Shown: positions 38,118 to 46,293 of the stretch, piece after piece
Numbering within the stretch: position 1 is the stretch's first letter
How the letters are laid out: every line of letters starts with the position of its first letter
NCBI RefSeq assembly: GCF_001238275.1
Contig: NZ_LGTB01000002.1
Span: 124,001-188,000, forward strand
Direction of reading: 5' to 3'
DNA length: 64,000 bases
From: Bradyrhizobium viridifuturi
Lineage (GTDB): Bacteria > Pseudomonadota > Alphaproteobacteria > Rhizobiales > Xanthobacteraceae
The notes under the pieces: model-generated
Database searches by the model: none
Seen by the model: only the letters and a program-made list of their open reading frames with translations
What the model was told of the DNA's origin: nothing
Translations under genes and position numbers: made by a program

Positions 38118-38429
38118 TCAGTCGCCGCTGCGGCGGGACCAGATCAGGGTGAAGCCCTCGTCGCCTTCGACCTTCACCAGCGAGGCGTAGATCGGGGCCG
38201 GGAAGCTCGGGTCGTCGAGCTTGACCGAGAGGTACTCGCGCTCGCTCTCGCGGGCGGTCTTCTTCCAGGCGGCGCCGAACTCGGTCACGCCGGCGAAGAT
38301 GCGGTAGTCGGGCGCCTTGTCGTTCTCCTTCTCGGATGCGGCAAACCGGGCCTTGATGTTGAGCGTCAGGGTCTTGATCGAGCCGGTGTAGCCGTTGTCC
38401 GAAGCGGTGAAGGTGCCGATGGTAGCCAT
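38118..38429 (-). CDS. DUF736 protein
   Basis: 103 residues: [47 protein letters not shown], then [36 protein letters not shown] and FTLIWSR. The family is widespread on rhizobial plasmids and conjugative elements between DUF932 and ParB-like genes. Function is unknown; the fold may be single-strand-binding-like. It has its own terminator and a long upstream region with a hairpin, so it is probably expressed alone and strongly. Confidence 0.88.
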   Translation of the reverse strand: MATIGTFTASDNGYTGSIKTLTLNIKARFAASEKENDKAPDYRIFAGVTEFGAAWKKTARESEREYLSVKLDDPSFPAPIYASLVKVEGDEGFTLIWSRRSGD

Positions 38430-38545
38430 GGTGGTCTCCGTCTGTTGCTCGGGCCGCGCCTATCGCAGCCTCGATGGCGATCCTTGGCCCGGGGAGCGAT
38501 CGGCCCGCAGCCGTCAGGCCCGCAGCGCAGCGGAGGACGGCGTCA

Positions 38546-38607
38546 GCCTGCTTTTTTGTCTTCCCGCGAGGAATGCCGCCCCCCGGCGGCAGGGGAAAAA
38601 AGCAGGC
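38546..38607. promoter_or_regulatory. nested inverted repeat upstream of DUF736
   Basis: GCCTGCTTTTTT (38546-38557) and AAAAAAGCAGGC (38596-38607) are perfectly complementary 12-mers. Between them GCCGCC and GGCGGC (about 38575-38590) form an inner hairpin. It lies about 115-180 bases before the DUF736 start and could be a terminator of upstream transcription or a leader structure. Confidence 0.55.
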
Positions 38608-39137
38608 GTAGCCGTTGCGGGAAGGCGATCGAGGCTCTTGCCGTCCCTCGGGCCTGATCAGCCCATTCGAGTTGCGTTGGACGCGCCCCTGAACGAACTG
38701 ACGGAGACCACCATGCGGCCGCCACCGATGCTGCACAAGGACTGCGGCTGTAGCGATCGAGCACACGCTGACACCGGCGCATCAACGGCGAGGAAAACGC
38801 ATCCCGGCCAACACCGACGCGCCATGGCGCATGCTTGCAAGCGGGAGCGACGCCGCCGCTGGACTGATCCGCCGGGCAGCGAACACAAGCACCGCAGTCA
38901 ATGCACGTGCTCCGAACGACCGCTATCAACTGCCAAGCGCAGAAGGGCACATCGCGACGATAGACCTCCTGACACTGCCGCAAGTGACATCCGGAGCGAT
39001 TAAAGCCCCGCCTCATGGCGGGCCTTCGTTGGACCGGTCGCCGTTGAGCGTCAAACGACTTCGGCCGCGCGCCGGTCAGGCGCGCGGCCGAATTTTTGGA
39101 ACTTGCCGGGACCGCGTCAGCGGCCCCGGCTCGCTCG
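38608..39137. other. non-coding stretch upstream of DUF736 and downstream of the ParB-like gene
   Basis: 530 bases. Open frames exist on both strands (high GC) but show no family motifs and overlap each other. Apart from the hairpin described at 38546 I recognise no feature. It probably holds the DUF736 promoter and the end of the ParB transcript. Confidence 0.45.
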
Positions 39138-41143
39138 TTACTCCGCAGCCTGTGACTGCATGCCCGCATCATCTGTCGCGGCCGGTGCCTCCGCGTCCTT
39201 CTGCGCCTTCGCCGTTCGCAGCAATGAGGGCAGCCAATCGGTCGGCGTCAGCAGTTGCTCAGCCGCTTCCGCCATCTCGACCTTCTTCAGGTCGGCGAGA
39301 CGGTCGGCCGCCTCCGCGCTCACTCCTTCGCGAACAGCCTCCAGAATGCTCGCCTTGGTGACCCGGCCGAGATAGCTGCGCACGGTCGGACGCCAGTAGC
39401 CGGTCATGTCGAGGTCCACGGCCTCCGCCAGACGATCGGCCGCCGCCAAGCGCGCGGCCTGCGCTCCCATGGCAGCTTCACCGCATTGACGGTGAGCGCA
39501 ACGCAATGCGCGAACAGTGCCATGCGGCTGTCGTGATCAAGCTCGACCACGAACGTCCAGAGATCGGCAACGTCACGCGGCATCTGCCTTGCCCAATTGG
39601 CATGGCGATCCGCCCACTCCTTGCCGGTGGGAGCGTCCTCGATACCGTCGGCATGTGACGACAGGTCGATCCTGACCGGCTGGATGCCGACAACCCGCGC
39701 GTCCGCGCCGACATAGAAGGTCTGCGCGGACAGCGCATGCGTCACCGCAAGGACCGCGATCTCCGGCTGTTCGCTCAAATTGAGCCGCAGGCCAAGCGTT
39801 CGGTGGGCGGTGAGATCGCGGACCAGAAGGTCCGATAGCGACGGGCCTTCATCCTCGTCGTCGCCGTCATCCTCCTGCCCGTCGAGGTGATCCACCTCGC
39901 CGCCCTCGTCGATGTCAGCATCGGGCACTTGCCCATCATCGATCTGATCGGCTTCGGACTGCGGTTTCTCGTCGCCTGGACGAATGAAGCCGCGCTCGAT
40001 CCGCAGCGTGCCGTCATGATTGAGGATCACGAAGGCGCCGCCGCGTGCGATGTCGTCGGCATCGTAGGCCTGCCGCCTGGCTTCCAGCCGCTCGATGTCG
40101 GCCTCAAGCTCGCCGAACCGCGCATCCACCTCGTCCGGAAGCTCCTCAGCGGTCTGATGCTCCTCGGTCAGCCGGTCGAATTCGGCTTGGACCGCAGTCA
40201 GCGCGGCCTGATCGTCCGCCGACAACTCGACCGGGTGCGGATAGGTTCGCCGCATGCCATGCGCATGCGGGAAATCGAGATGAGCCTCGGTCCATTTCCA
40301 GCCCTCGGCGGCGCGCAGCGCATCGGCCTCGCGGCCGAGCCGTGCCGTCACCAAGAGATCGAGCAGCGCCACGTCCTCCAGATAGCCGCCGCGATCCTCG
40401 GTAAAGAGGTCGCGCAGGATCGAGCCGCCTGCCTCCGTGTAGGCCTCGATCCCGACAAAGCGCACGCGGCGCTCCGTCGCGGCGACATGGGTTTCCGTGA
40501 GCATGCGGCGGATGGTGCTGGCGTCGCGGTTGTAGGACAGCCGCTCATAGACACCTTCCTGCCGGGCGTGGTCATCGGTGATGGCAAACGCCATCAGCTG
40601 CTCAAGGGTGAGATTACCGTCACGATAGACCTGCATCAGCTTCGGAGAGACCGCGCCGAGCCGCAGACGCTGCCGCACAACGTGCGGCGTCACGCCGAAC
40701 CGTGCCGCAATCTCCTCCGCGCCGAGGTTGCGTTCTTCCGCGAGCTTCCTGAACGCTTCGTACTGGTCGGCCGGGTGCATGTTTTCCCGGGTGACGTTCT
40801 CGTCGAGGCTGATCTCGTGGGGATCGTTCGCGGTGTCGACGACGCAGCGGATCGGCTCGGTCTTCTTGATCTCCTTCCGCTTGACCCGCAAAAGCTGGGC
40901 CAACCGCCTGCCCTCGCCAATGGTCACGAAGTAGAACCCCGTGGCGGTCTCGCCGTCCATCTCCGGCTCCACCACCAGATTTTGCAGGATACCCTTGGCG
41001 GCGATGCTCGCCGCATAGGCCTCGATCGCCGCCTCGCTATGGGGCGTCTTGCGCGCATTGTTCGGCGACTTCTTGAGCTTGTTGAGCGGAACGAAAATCT
41101 CCGTCCCGCTGGCCGGAATGACTTCAACTGATTTGGCCGACAT
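39138..41143 (-). pseudogene. ParB/RepB-like nuclease-domain protein of the element, frameshifted
   Basis: Starts MSAKSVEVIPASGTEIFVPLNKLKKSPNNARKTPHSEAAIEAYAASIAAKGILQNLVVEP (ParB nuclease domain, with GEGRRLAQLLRVKR) at 41143 behind GGAAGAAGG. A KorB-like helix-turn-helix follows (LGAEEIAARFGVTPHVVRQRLRLGAVSPKLMQVYRDGNLTLEQLMAFAI), then a long acidic region. The frame breaks near 39451 after PWERRPRA; the next frame resumes LAAADRLAEAVDLDMTGYWRPTVRSYLGRVTKASILEAV to the normal end. One base is missing. About 668 residues. It may work in partition or regulation of the element. Confidence 0.85.
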
Positions 41144-41197
41144 GATCCTTCTTCCTTTCGCTTTCATGGGTGCAAGGCGCACTCCGCGCCTGCGCCC

Positions 41198-41420
41198 CTG
41201 CCCGTCGGCGAGACCGGGGGTAGCAAGTGCCAGGGCGCCCCGAGCGGAGGGGGATCGCCCGCCCGCAAGGGCCGCTCGCAAGAGCGGGTCTGCACGGGCG
41301 CATGTCGCCGTTCGAGAGAATGAAGAACCTGCGAAAGCGCGGAAGACCGGGGAGACCGCTCGGGGCGGCGCCGGCACTTGCCGGCGCTTTACCCTGGCGC
41401 GCGCGAGGGGCAGCGCCCCT
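41198..41420 (-). promoter_or_regulatory. conserved 5' leader element, copy 2 (before ParB-like gene)
   Basis: The same three blocks as copy 1 occur at 41198-41215, 41242-41256 and 41337-41353. Blocks one and two start exactly 44 bases apart in both copies, and block one is 55 bases from the start codon here against 53 in copy 1. The sequence between blocks diverges, so the blocks look selected. Confidence 0.6.
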
Positions 41421-41509
41421 GAGATCTCAACCATGAGAAAGTTGGATCGCCAAAAAAGGTGGAGCACAATCAAGAGTGAGAAAATCAAAGACGCAGCCGG
41501 CGAGAGGGC

Positions 41510-41632
41510 AGTGATAGCGACGCGGGCATGCAATGACCGCGGGCACCGAGGCGACTGCAGTCGCGAGACTGGTCTAAAAAGGCACCCGAGCGCGGGTCAG
41601 TGATAACGACGACGGCATGCAATGACGGCGGG
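41510..41632. repeat. imperfect direct repeat pair at the element's end
   Basis: A 34-base segment beginning AGTGATAGCGACGCGGGCAT at 41510 recurs with five mismatches, beginning AGTGATAACGACGACGGCAT, at 41599, 89 bases apart. Both contain GGCATGCAATGAC. They lie in the 600-base gene-free region between the ParB-like leader and the lipoprotein gene. Possible end-binding or origin sites; nothing else was recognised between 41430 and 42050. Confidence 0.5.
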
Positions 41633-42051
41633 GCCCGTGAGCGAGTGCCTCCGGCAAGCGACACATTATGATCTCTTGCTTGCGCGAGGGATCGACGCCG
41701 AATGGCCGAGACGCCGTGCGGCTCGGTTCACGAGAGCCCGCTGCGGCACAGCCGCACGCGCCAAATGCGATGAACCGACCCAGATACCGCTCAATTGCTG
41801 CGGATTGCGATGGCAGTATCACCAGAGGCCGGGCAGAACCCAGACCCTGCCGCAGCCGGGTGTTCAAGACGCTGTCCTATCGAACCTATCTCCTCAGCCA
41901 CAGCCGATGAGCGGCATAAACAAGATCTCGGCCATGAACCGTCATCGATAGGCCGGGCGACCGTTGAAGCGCGCCCTGAACTTTAGTTCTACCAACAGTT
42001 GATATCGCCCATTTGCTCCCCTAATGTCCCCATTGCTGGGGGAAATTCGGA

Positions 42052-42444
42052 ATGAGACTTTTGGTTATCGCTGCCGCCTGCGCAGTGTTGGCTGGCTGCG
42101 CGGCATCAAAACAAGAAGTGGTGGCGCGCCTCGGAGACCAATACGTCGGTCAGAACATAGACACCCTGGTTGTGAAATTCGGACCACCGACAAGCATGTT
42201 CAAGATGAACAGCGGGCAGTCATCCTATGTCTGGCAGCTCTCCGCCGTAACCGACATTGAGACTGATCGAGGTTGGGGCACGGCGAGCACACGGTATTGC
42301 AAGGTGAGCGTGATCACCTCGCCAACCGGGGTTGTGCAGCAGCTCAATACCGAGGATTCGAATGCAGGATATGGCCTTCCGGGTCTGGTCGGCGCCTACG
42401 GAAGCATTTGCGGCCAACGCTTGGGGATGAGACCTCAAGGTTAG
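42052..42444 (+). CDS. small outer-membrane-type lipoprotein (SmpA/OmlA-like)
   Basis: 130 residues. It has a lipoprotein signal (LLVIAAACAVLAGCAAS, lipobox AGC) and a BamE-like motif, RLGDQYVGQNIDTLVVKFGPPTSMFKMNSGQSSYVWQLS, with two Cys downstream (YCKVSV, SICGQRL). Similar short lipoproteins occur in Bradyrhizobium chromosomes. Likely outer-membrane or periplasmic; role unknown. Stand-alone, with no overlap with neighbours. Confidence 0.75.
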   Translation: MRLLVIAAACAVLAGCAASKQEVVARLGDQYVGQNIDTLVVKFGPPTSMFKMNSGQSSYVWQLSAVTDIETDRGWGTASTRYCKVSVITSPTGVVQQLNTEDSNAGYGLPGLVGAYGSICGQRLGMRPQG

Positions 42445-42592
42445 CCAGTATTGGCGGTTCGGTCATCCTTCGCAGCCGAACTGGCATCTTCTAGAATTCA
42501 AATCGAATATCGGTTGAATTTTGCGGTGATGGTTGACCGCTCACAAACTTGGGCGGTCCTACCCTCCGAGCCCGGAAGCTAGGAGGCAGTCG

Positions 42593-44200
42593 ATGTTCTT
42601 GACGCCATCCTCTCGGGACGAACCGTCCGTTCAAGACTTGAAGACTGCCGCCCAGTACGTTCGCATGTCGACCGAGCATCAGCGCTATTCGCTGGAAAAC
42701 CAGGCGGCGATGATTGCAACGTTTGCGGCGTCTCGTCACATCAAGATCGTCAGGACTTATATCGATCGGGGCCGCAGCGGCCTTCGTGTGAGCAATCGAC
42801 CGGCACTGCAGGCGCTTATTGACGACATCCAGAATCGAAGAGTGAACTTTGACACTGTGCTCGTTTACGACGTCAGCCGATGGGGACGATTTCAAGACGT
42901 CGATGAGAGCGCATACTATGAGTTCACCTGCCGTCAGGCTGGCGTTCACGTTCTCTATTGCGCCGAGCAATTTGAAAACGACGGAAGCTTCATCTCTGCA
43001 ATCATGAAGAACATCAAGAGAGTTGCCGCAGGAGATTACAGCCGAGAGCTCTCAGTCAAGGTGTTCGCTGGTGCCTGCCGCCAGGTTCGCCTCGGGTTCA
43101 AACAAGGTGGCAGAGCCGGCTACGGGCTTCAGCGGGTCCTGCTCGATCAATTTGGCAATCAACGATGCATCCTTGCCCCTGGAGATCGCAAGGTCCTTCT
43201 GTCAGACCGCGTCGTGCTTCAGCCGGGGCCGCCTGACGAAGTCGCCACAATCCGCCGCGTCTATCGGATGTTTGTGCGAGAAAGGCGCTCGGAACTTGAC
43301 ATTGCGCGGACCCTCAACGAGGAGGGAAAATTCAATGAGCAAGGACGCCCCTGGCAGATGCTAGCTATCCGTCGCCTGTTAACTTGCGACAAGTACATCG
43401 GCAATTACGTCTACAATCAAAAATCTGGAAAGCTCAAAGGCAAACGGAGACCGAACCCACCCGAACAGTGGATTCGGTGCGAAGGCGCATTCGATGCCCT
43501 CGTCGATCCAGAAATTTTCAGAGCCGCGAAGAGGATTGTGGATCGACGTCCTCGTCGAACGCTGCGGGCCTCGAAATCGGACGAGGAAATGCTGGATCTG
43601 CTGCGGGAGCTTCTCATCAAAGAGGGCCGGCTCACGCACTCCTTGATAAGTAATGCCAAGAACATGCCGGTCGGCGCGACATATCTCATGCGCTTTGGCA
43701 GCCTGAAGAATGCCTATGCCAAAATTGGTTACAAGCCGGACACCTTCAAGTTCTATGAATCCAGGCGAGCCGCGAACGCGAGCCGCGACAAACTCGCGGA
43801 TGAGATCGTCTCAATGGTTCAAGGCAGCGGTCGCCCCGCCAGTTACGATGTGAAGACGGGCCGAATGCTGATCGCGCCCGGGCTCTCCGTATCGGTATTC
43901 ATCATCCGCTGCCGCCCTACGGCAAAGAATGTTCTTCGGTGGCCCGTTGTTCGGCGGATTGATGCCGGCGCGCCATTCGTCCTGGCCGCGCGTATGAGAA
44001 GCGACAATGTCTCATTCCTCGACTTTCATTTGCTCCCGGTGCGTCGCGCCCTGAAGCCTCGCTTGACGTTCAGGAAATCCAGACAAGCCGAGATTCTTCG
44101 GTTTCGCGCGACGACGATCGAGGCCGCGGCCCGCTCTGTTATCAGCGCGGCCTCGGCGATGGAGCGGCTCCCCTTGCGAGGCCGATTGACCAAGCACTAG
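42593..44200 (+). CDS. large serine recombinase
   Basis: 535 residues. The resolvase N-terminal domain has AAQYVRMSTEHQRYSLENQ (catalytic Ser in RMST) and IDRGRSGLRVSNRPALQALIDDI. The recombinase domain follows (AGYGLQRVLLDQ, GPPDEVATIRRVYRMFVRERRSELDIARTLNEEGK, YIGNYVYNQKSGKLKG). A long C-terminal basic region completes it. AGGAGG precedes the ATG at 42593. Enzymes of this kind integrate and excise genomic islands without tandem accessory factors. It may have moved the neighbouring module or be the island's integrase. The end is 49 bases from the inferred native stop of Ku. Confidence 0.88.
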   Translation: MFLTPSSRDEPSVQDLKTAAQYVRMSTEHQRYSLENQAAMIATFAASRHIKIVRTYIDRGRSGLRVSNRPALQALIDDIQNRRVNFDTVLVYDVSRWGRFQDVDESAYYEFTCRQAGVHVLYCAEQFENDGSFISAIMKNIKRVAAGDYSRELSVKVFAGACRQVRLGFKQGGRAGYGLQRVLLDQFGNQRCILAPGDRKVLLSDRVVLQPGPPDEVATIRRVYRMFVRERRSELDIARTLNEEGKFNEQGRPWQMLAIRRLLTCDKYIGNYVYNQKSGKLKGKRRPNPPEQWIRCEGAFDALVDPEIFRAAKRIVDRRPRRTLRASKSDEEMLDLLRELLIKEGRLTHSLISNAKNMPVGATYLMRFGSLKNAYAKIGYKPDTFKFYESRRAANASRDKLADEIVSMVQGSGRPASYDVKTGRMLIAPGLSVSVFIIRCRPTAKNVLRWPVVRRIDAGAPFVLAARMRSDNVSFLDFHLLPVRRALKPRLTFRKSRQAEILRFRATTIEAAARSVISAASAMERLPLRGRLTKH

Positions 44201-44249
44201 GCTCCTTGCGCAGAACTTGAGACAATCCCTGGCGGTGGCGTCGCGACTC

Positions 44250-45181
44250 CTAAGCGACTTCCGCTGCGGTTTGGCTGCCGGCTTCTTCACGGCCGCCTCT
44301 TTCGCCGGCTTCTTGCCTGCGATCGGCATCAGCATTTCCTTCTGCCCGGCCGCCGCCTTTCGAGGCTTTTTGCCTGGCTTTTTGGATGCTTCCGGTACGC
44401 CCACTCCTTCTTTTCCAAGGCTCTTGCGCAGCGCATCCATCAGGTCGACGACGTTCTCGCCGCGAGGGCGCGCTTTCGCCGTGATCGGCTTGCCGGCGCG
44501 CTTCTGGTTGATGAGATCGATCAGGGCGGTCTCGTACTGGTCCTCGAACTTGTCCGGCTCGAAATGGCCTGACTTCTGATTGACGATGTGCCTGGCCAGA
44601 TCGAGCATGTCCTTGGTGACTTTGACATCCTGAATGTCGTCGAAATATTCCTCCGCGGATCGGACTTCGTAGGGATAGCGCAGCAGCGTTCCCATCAGCC
44701 CCTTCTCGAACGGCTCCAATGCGATGATGTGCTCGCGATTGGTGAGCACGACACGGCCGATCGCAACCATGTTCATCTCGCGGATGGTTTCGCGGATCAC
44801 GGCGAAGGCATCGTGGCCGACCTTGCCGTCGGGGCTCAGGTAATAAGGGCGGATCAGATAACGCGGATCGATCTCGCGGCGGTCGACAAACTCGTCGATC
44901 TCGATGGTTCGCGTCGATTCCAGCGCGACGTTGTCGAGCTCGTCCTTGGTCACCTCGATGAAGGTGTCGGTATCGACATTGTAGCCCTTGACGATGTCCT
45001 CGTTGGCAACCTCCTCCCCGGTATCGGCGTCGACCTTCGCGTACTTGATGCGGTGACCGGTCTTCCGGTTGAGCTGGTTGAACGAGACTTTTTCGGATTC
45101 CGACGTGGCCGGATAGAGCGCGACCGGACAGGTGACGAGGGAAAGGCGCAGGAAGCCTTTCCAGTTAGCGCGGGGGGCCAT
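44250..45181 (-). CDS. ku: Ku DNA end-binding protein (NHEJ), C-terminal frameshift
   Basis: MAPRANWKGFLRLSLVTCPVALYPATSESEKVSFNQLNRKTGHRIKY is a canonical bacterial Ku start. The Ku core continues to about residue 255, then a Lys/Ala-rich tail (ASKKPGKKPRKAAAGQ). Ku bridges broken ends and recruits LigD. After PQRKS the open frame runs 80 codons further, antisense to the recombinase gene, to 44012. One missing base near 44256 would give KSA and the TAG at 44250-44252, a normal Ku ending. I therefore take 44250 as the native end. No ligD gene is in the window. Confidence 0.85.
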
Positions 45182-45324
45182 CGCGGGGAACTCCAGTACT
45201 GTGCTGGATTCAAGACGAACGGCACGGCCTGGTTCCGACACGGCGCCTCTCCAGGCAGGACGATTTTCTCTCGATGACGGTGCTAGCGGACTCGACATTT
45301 GTTCTTGTTATGTTCTAATTCGGA

Positions 45325-45720
45325 ATGACCGATCGACCCGCGAGCTGGCGCATGCCGACCCCGAAGCAGATGGAAAAGCTGGCCGCCGAAGCCGCCCGTA
45401 AACCGGCGCCCTCCTCTGCACCTCCGGATGCGCCACTTCCGGCGGAATACTGGGAATCGGTCCTGAAAGACCCTCGCGCCGACGAGACCGGAGCCGAGAG
45501 GCGGCAGCGACGTCTTTGCGAGATTCAACGCCACGTGCTGCGCGTTTCCTGCCGCCGCTGCGAGCGAATCGTGGAAATCCAGACCGCGGATGCCGTCCGA
45601 TTGTATGGCCGCAACGCCGCCTGGAAGGACGTGGCGCAGCGGTTGCTCGACAACACCTGCCAGCAGCGCACCGGCAGGCATGAAGAAGACGGGTGCTGGC
45701 CGGCGTTCGAGGCGCCGTAG
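45325..45720 (+). CDS. conserved hypothetical protein with Cys pair
   Basis: 131 residues. The N-terminus is Pro/Ala-rich (RMPTPKQMEKLAAEAARKPAPSSAPPDAPLPAEYW). The C-terminal half has VSCRRCERIVEIQTADAVRLYGRNAAWKDVAQRLLDNTCQQRTGRHEEDGCWP, a probable zinc ribbon with CxxC and a later Cys pair. It is divergent from Ku with 143 bases between. No family recognised; composition and codon use fit a real gene. Confidence 0.65.
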   Translation: MTDRPASWRMPTPKQMEKLAAEAARKPAPSSAPPDAPLPAEYWESVLKDPRADETGAERRQRRLCEIQRHVLRVSCRRCERIVEIQTADAVRLYGRNAAWKDVAQRLLDNTCQQRTGRHEEDGCWPAFEAP

Positions 45721-45765
45721 ACCGCTCCGGATGCCGATCCGATCTATTAGCGCCTGGATGCCCGG

Positions 45766-46215
45766 ATGGCCCCGAAGTATCACCCCACGCCCCTGTCAGG
45801 CGGCGATCGCAAGGCTCTGGCGAAAGCGCTCGGCAAGGCACGCGCCATGGCCAACATCCTGGCCGCTCAGTCAACGGAGATGCGAGCCAAGGGCGAAGCC
45901 ATGATCCAGCAAGCGGACAGGCTGCTTTGCGAAAGCTGGAACGAGCGCATGTGGAGCGACGGCGAGCCGGTCGACCCGTCACCCACCATCGACCAGGCTG
46001 TGAATGGCGGCTTTCCCTGGCTCGAGATCATGTGCGCGCGCTGCAAGACGCCGAGCGACGTCGATCTTGGGGCGATCAAGCATCCGCCGAGCACCTTCGT
46101 GCACGATCTCGCCAGCCGGCTGCGCTGTCGCAAATCTGCCAAGGCGGGCCGGCGTCCATCCGCAACTCTGCTACAATTGGCCTCACAGCCTCGCCACCTC
46201 AGAACCGAACCTTGA
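45766..46215 (+). CDS. conserved hypothetical protein with CxxC motifs
   Basis: 149 residues. Helical N-terminus (GDRKALAKALGKARAMANILAAQSTEMRAKGEAMI), then GGFPWLEIMCARCKTPSDVDLGAIKHPPSTFVHDLASRLRCRKSAKAGRRPSATLLQLA. The CARC motif and a degenerate second one (CRKS where CRKC would be expected) suggest a zinc site with one ligand lost. The likely function is unknown. It ends 3 bases before the SOSRAP-like start at 46219. Confidence 0.65.
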   Translation: MAPKYHPTPLSGGDRKALAKALGKARAMANILAAQSTEMRAKGEAMIQQADRLLCESWNERMWSDGEPVDPSPTIDQAVNGGFPWLEIMCARCKTPSDVDLGAIKHPPSTFVHDLASRLRCRKSAKAGRRPSATLLQLASQPRHLRTEP

Positions 46216-46218
46216 CCG

Positions 46219-46293
46219 ATGTGCAATCTCTATACCGATAGGACCAGCCAAGCGGGTACGAATGCGCGCGTAGTGCGAGAGCTAGAGATATGA
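46219..46293 (+). pseudogene. truncated SOSRAP-type start coupled to the next gene
   Basis: A 24-codon frame begins MCNLY, the invariant start of SOS-response-associated peptidases (Cys2 is catalytic), then diverges (TDRTSQAGTNARVV) and stops with TGA overlapping the next ATG as ATGA. The first 14 bases, ATGTGCAATCTCTA, are identical to the start of the full-length SOSRAP gene at 49703. It reads as the remnant left when the 46.3-49.7 kb module was inserted, now acting as a leader ORF for the unknown gene. Confidence 0.55.

Noticed and set aside
39887..41131. Plus-strand open frame of 414 codons
   Set aside because: Antisense shadow of the ParB-like gene, which has clear conserved domains on the other strand.
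42593..44200. Serine recombinase as the integrase of the whole conjugative element
   Set aside because: Tn4371-type elements use a tyrosine integrase, and a lipoprotein gene separates it from the element core; kept only as a possibility for the neighbouring island.
44012..44249. C-terminal extension of Ku as a novel domain
   Set aside because: It is antisense to the recombinase end, and one added base restores the usual Ku terminus.
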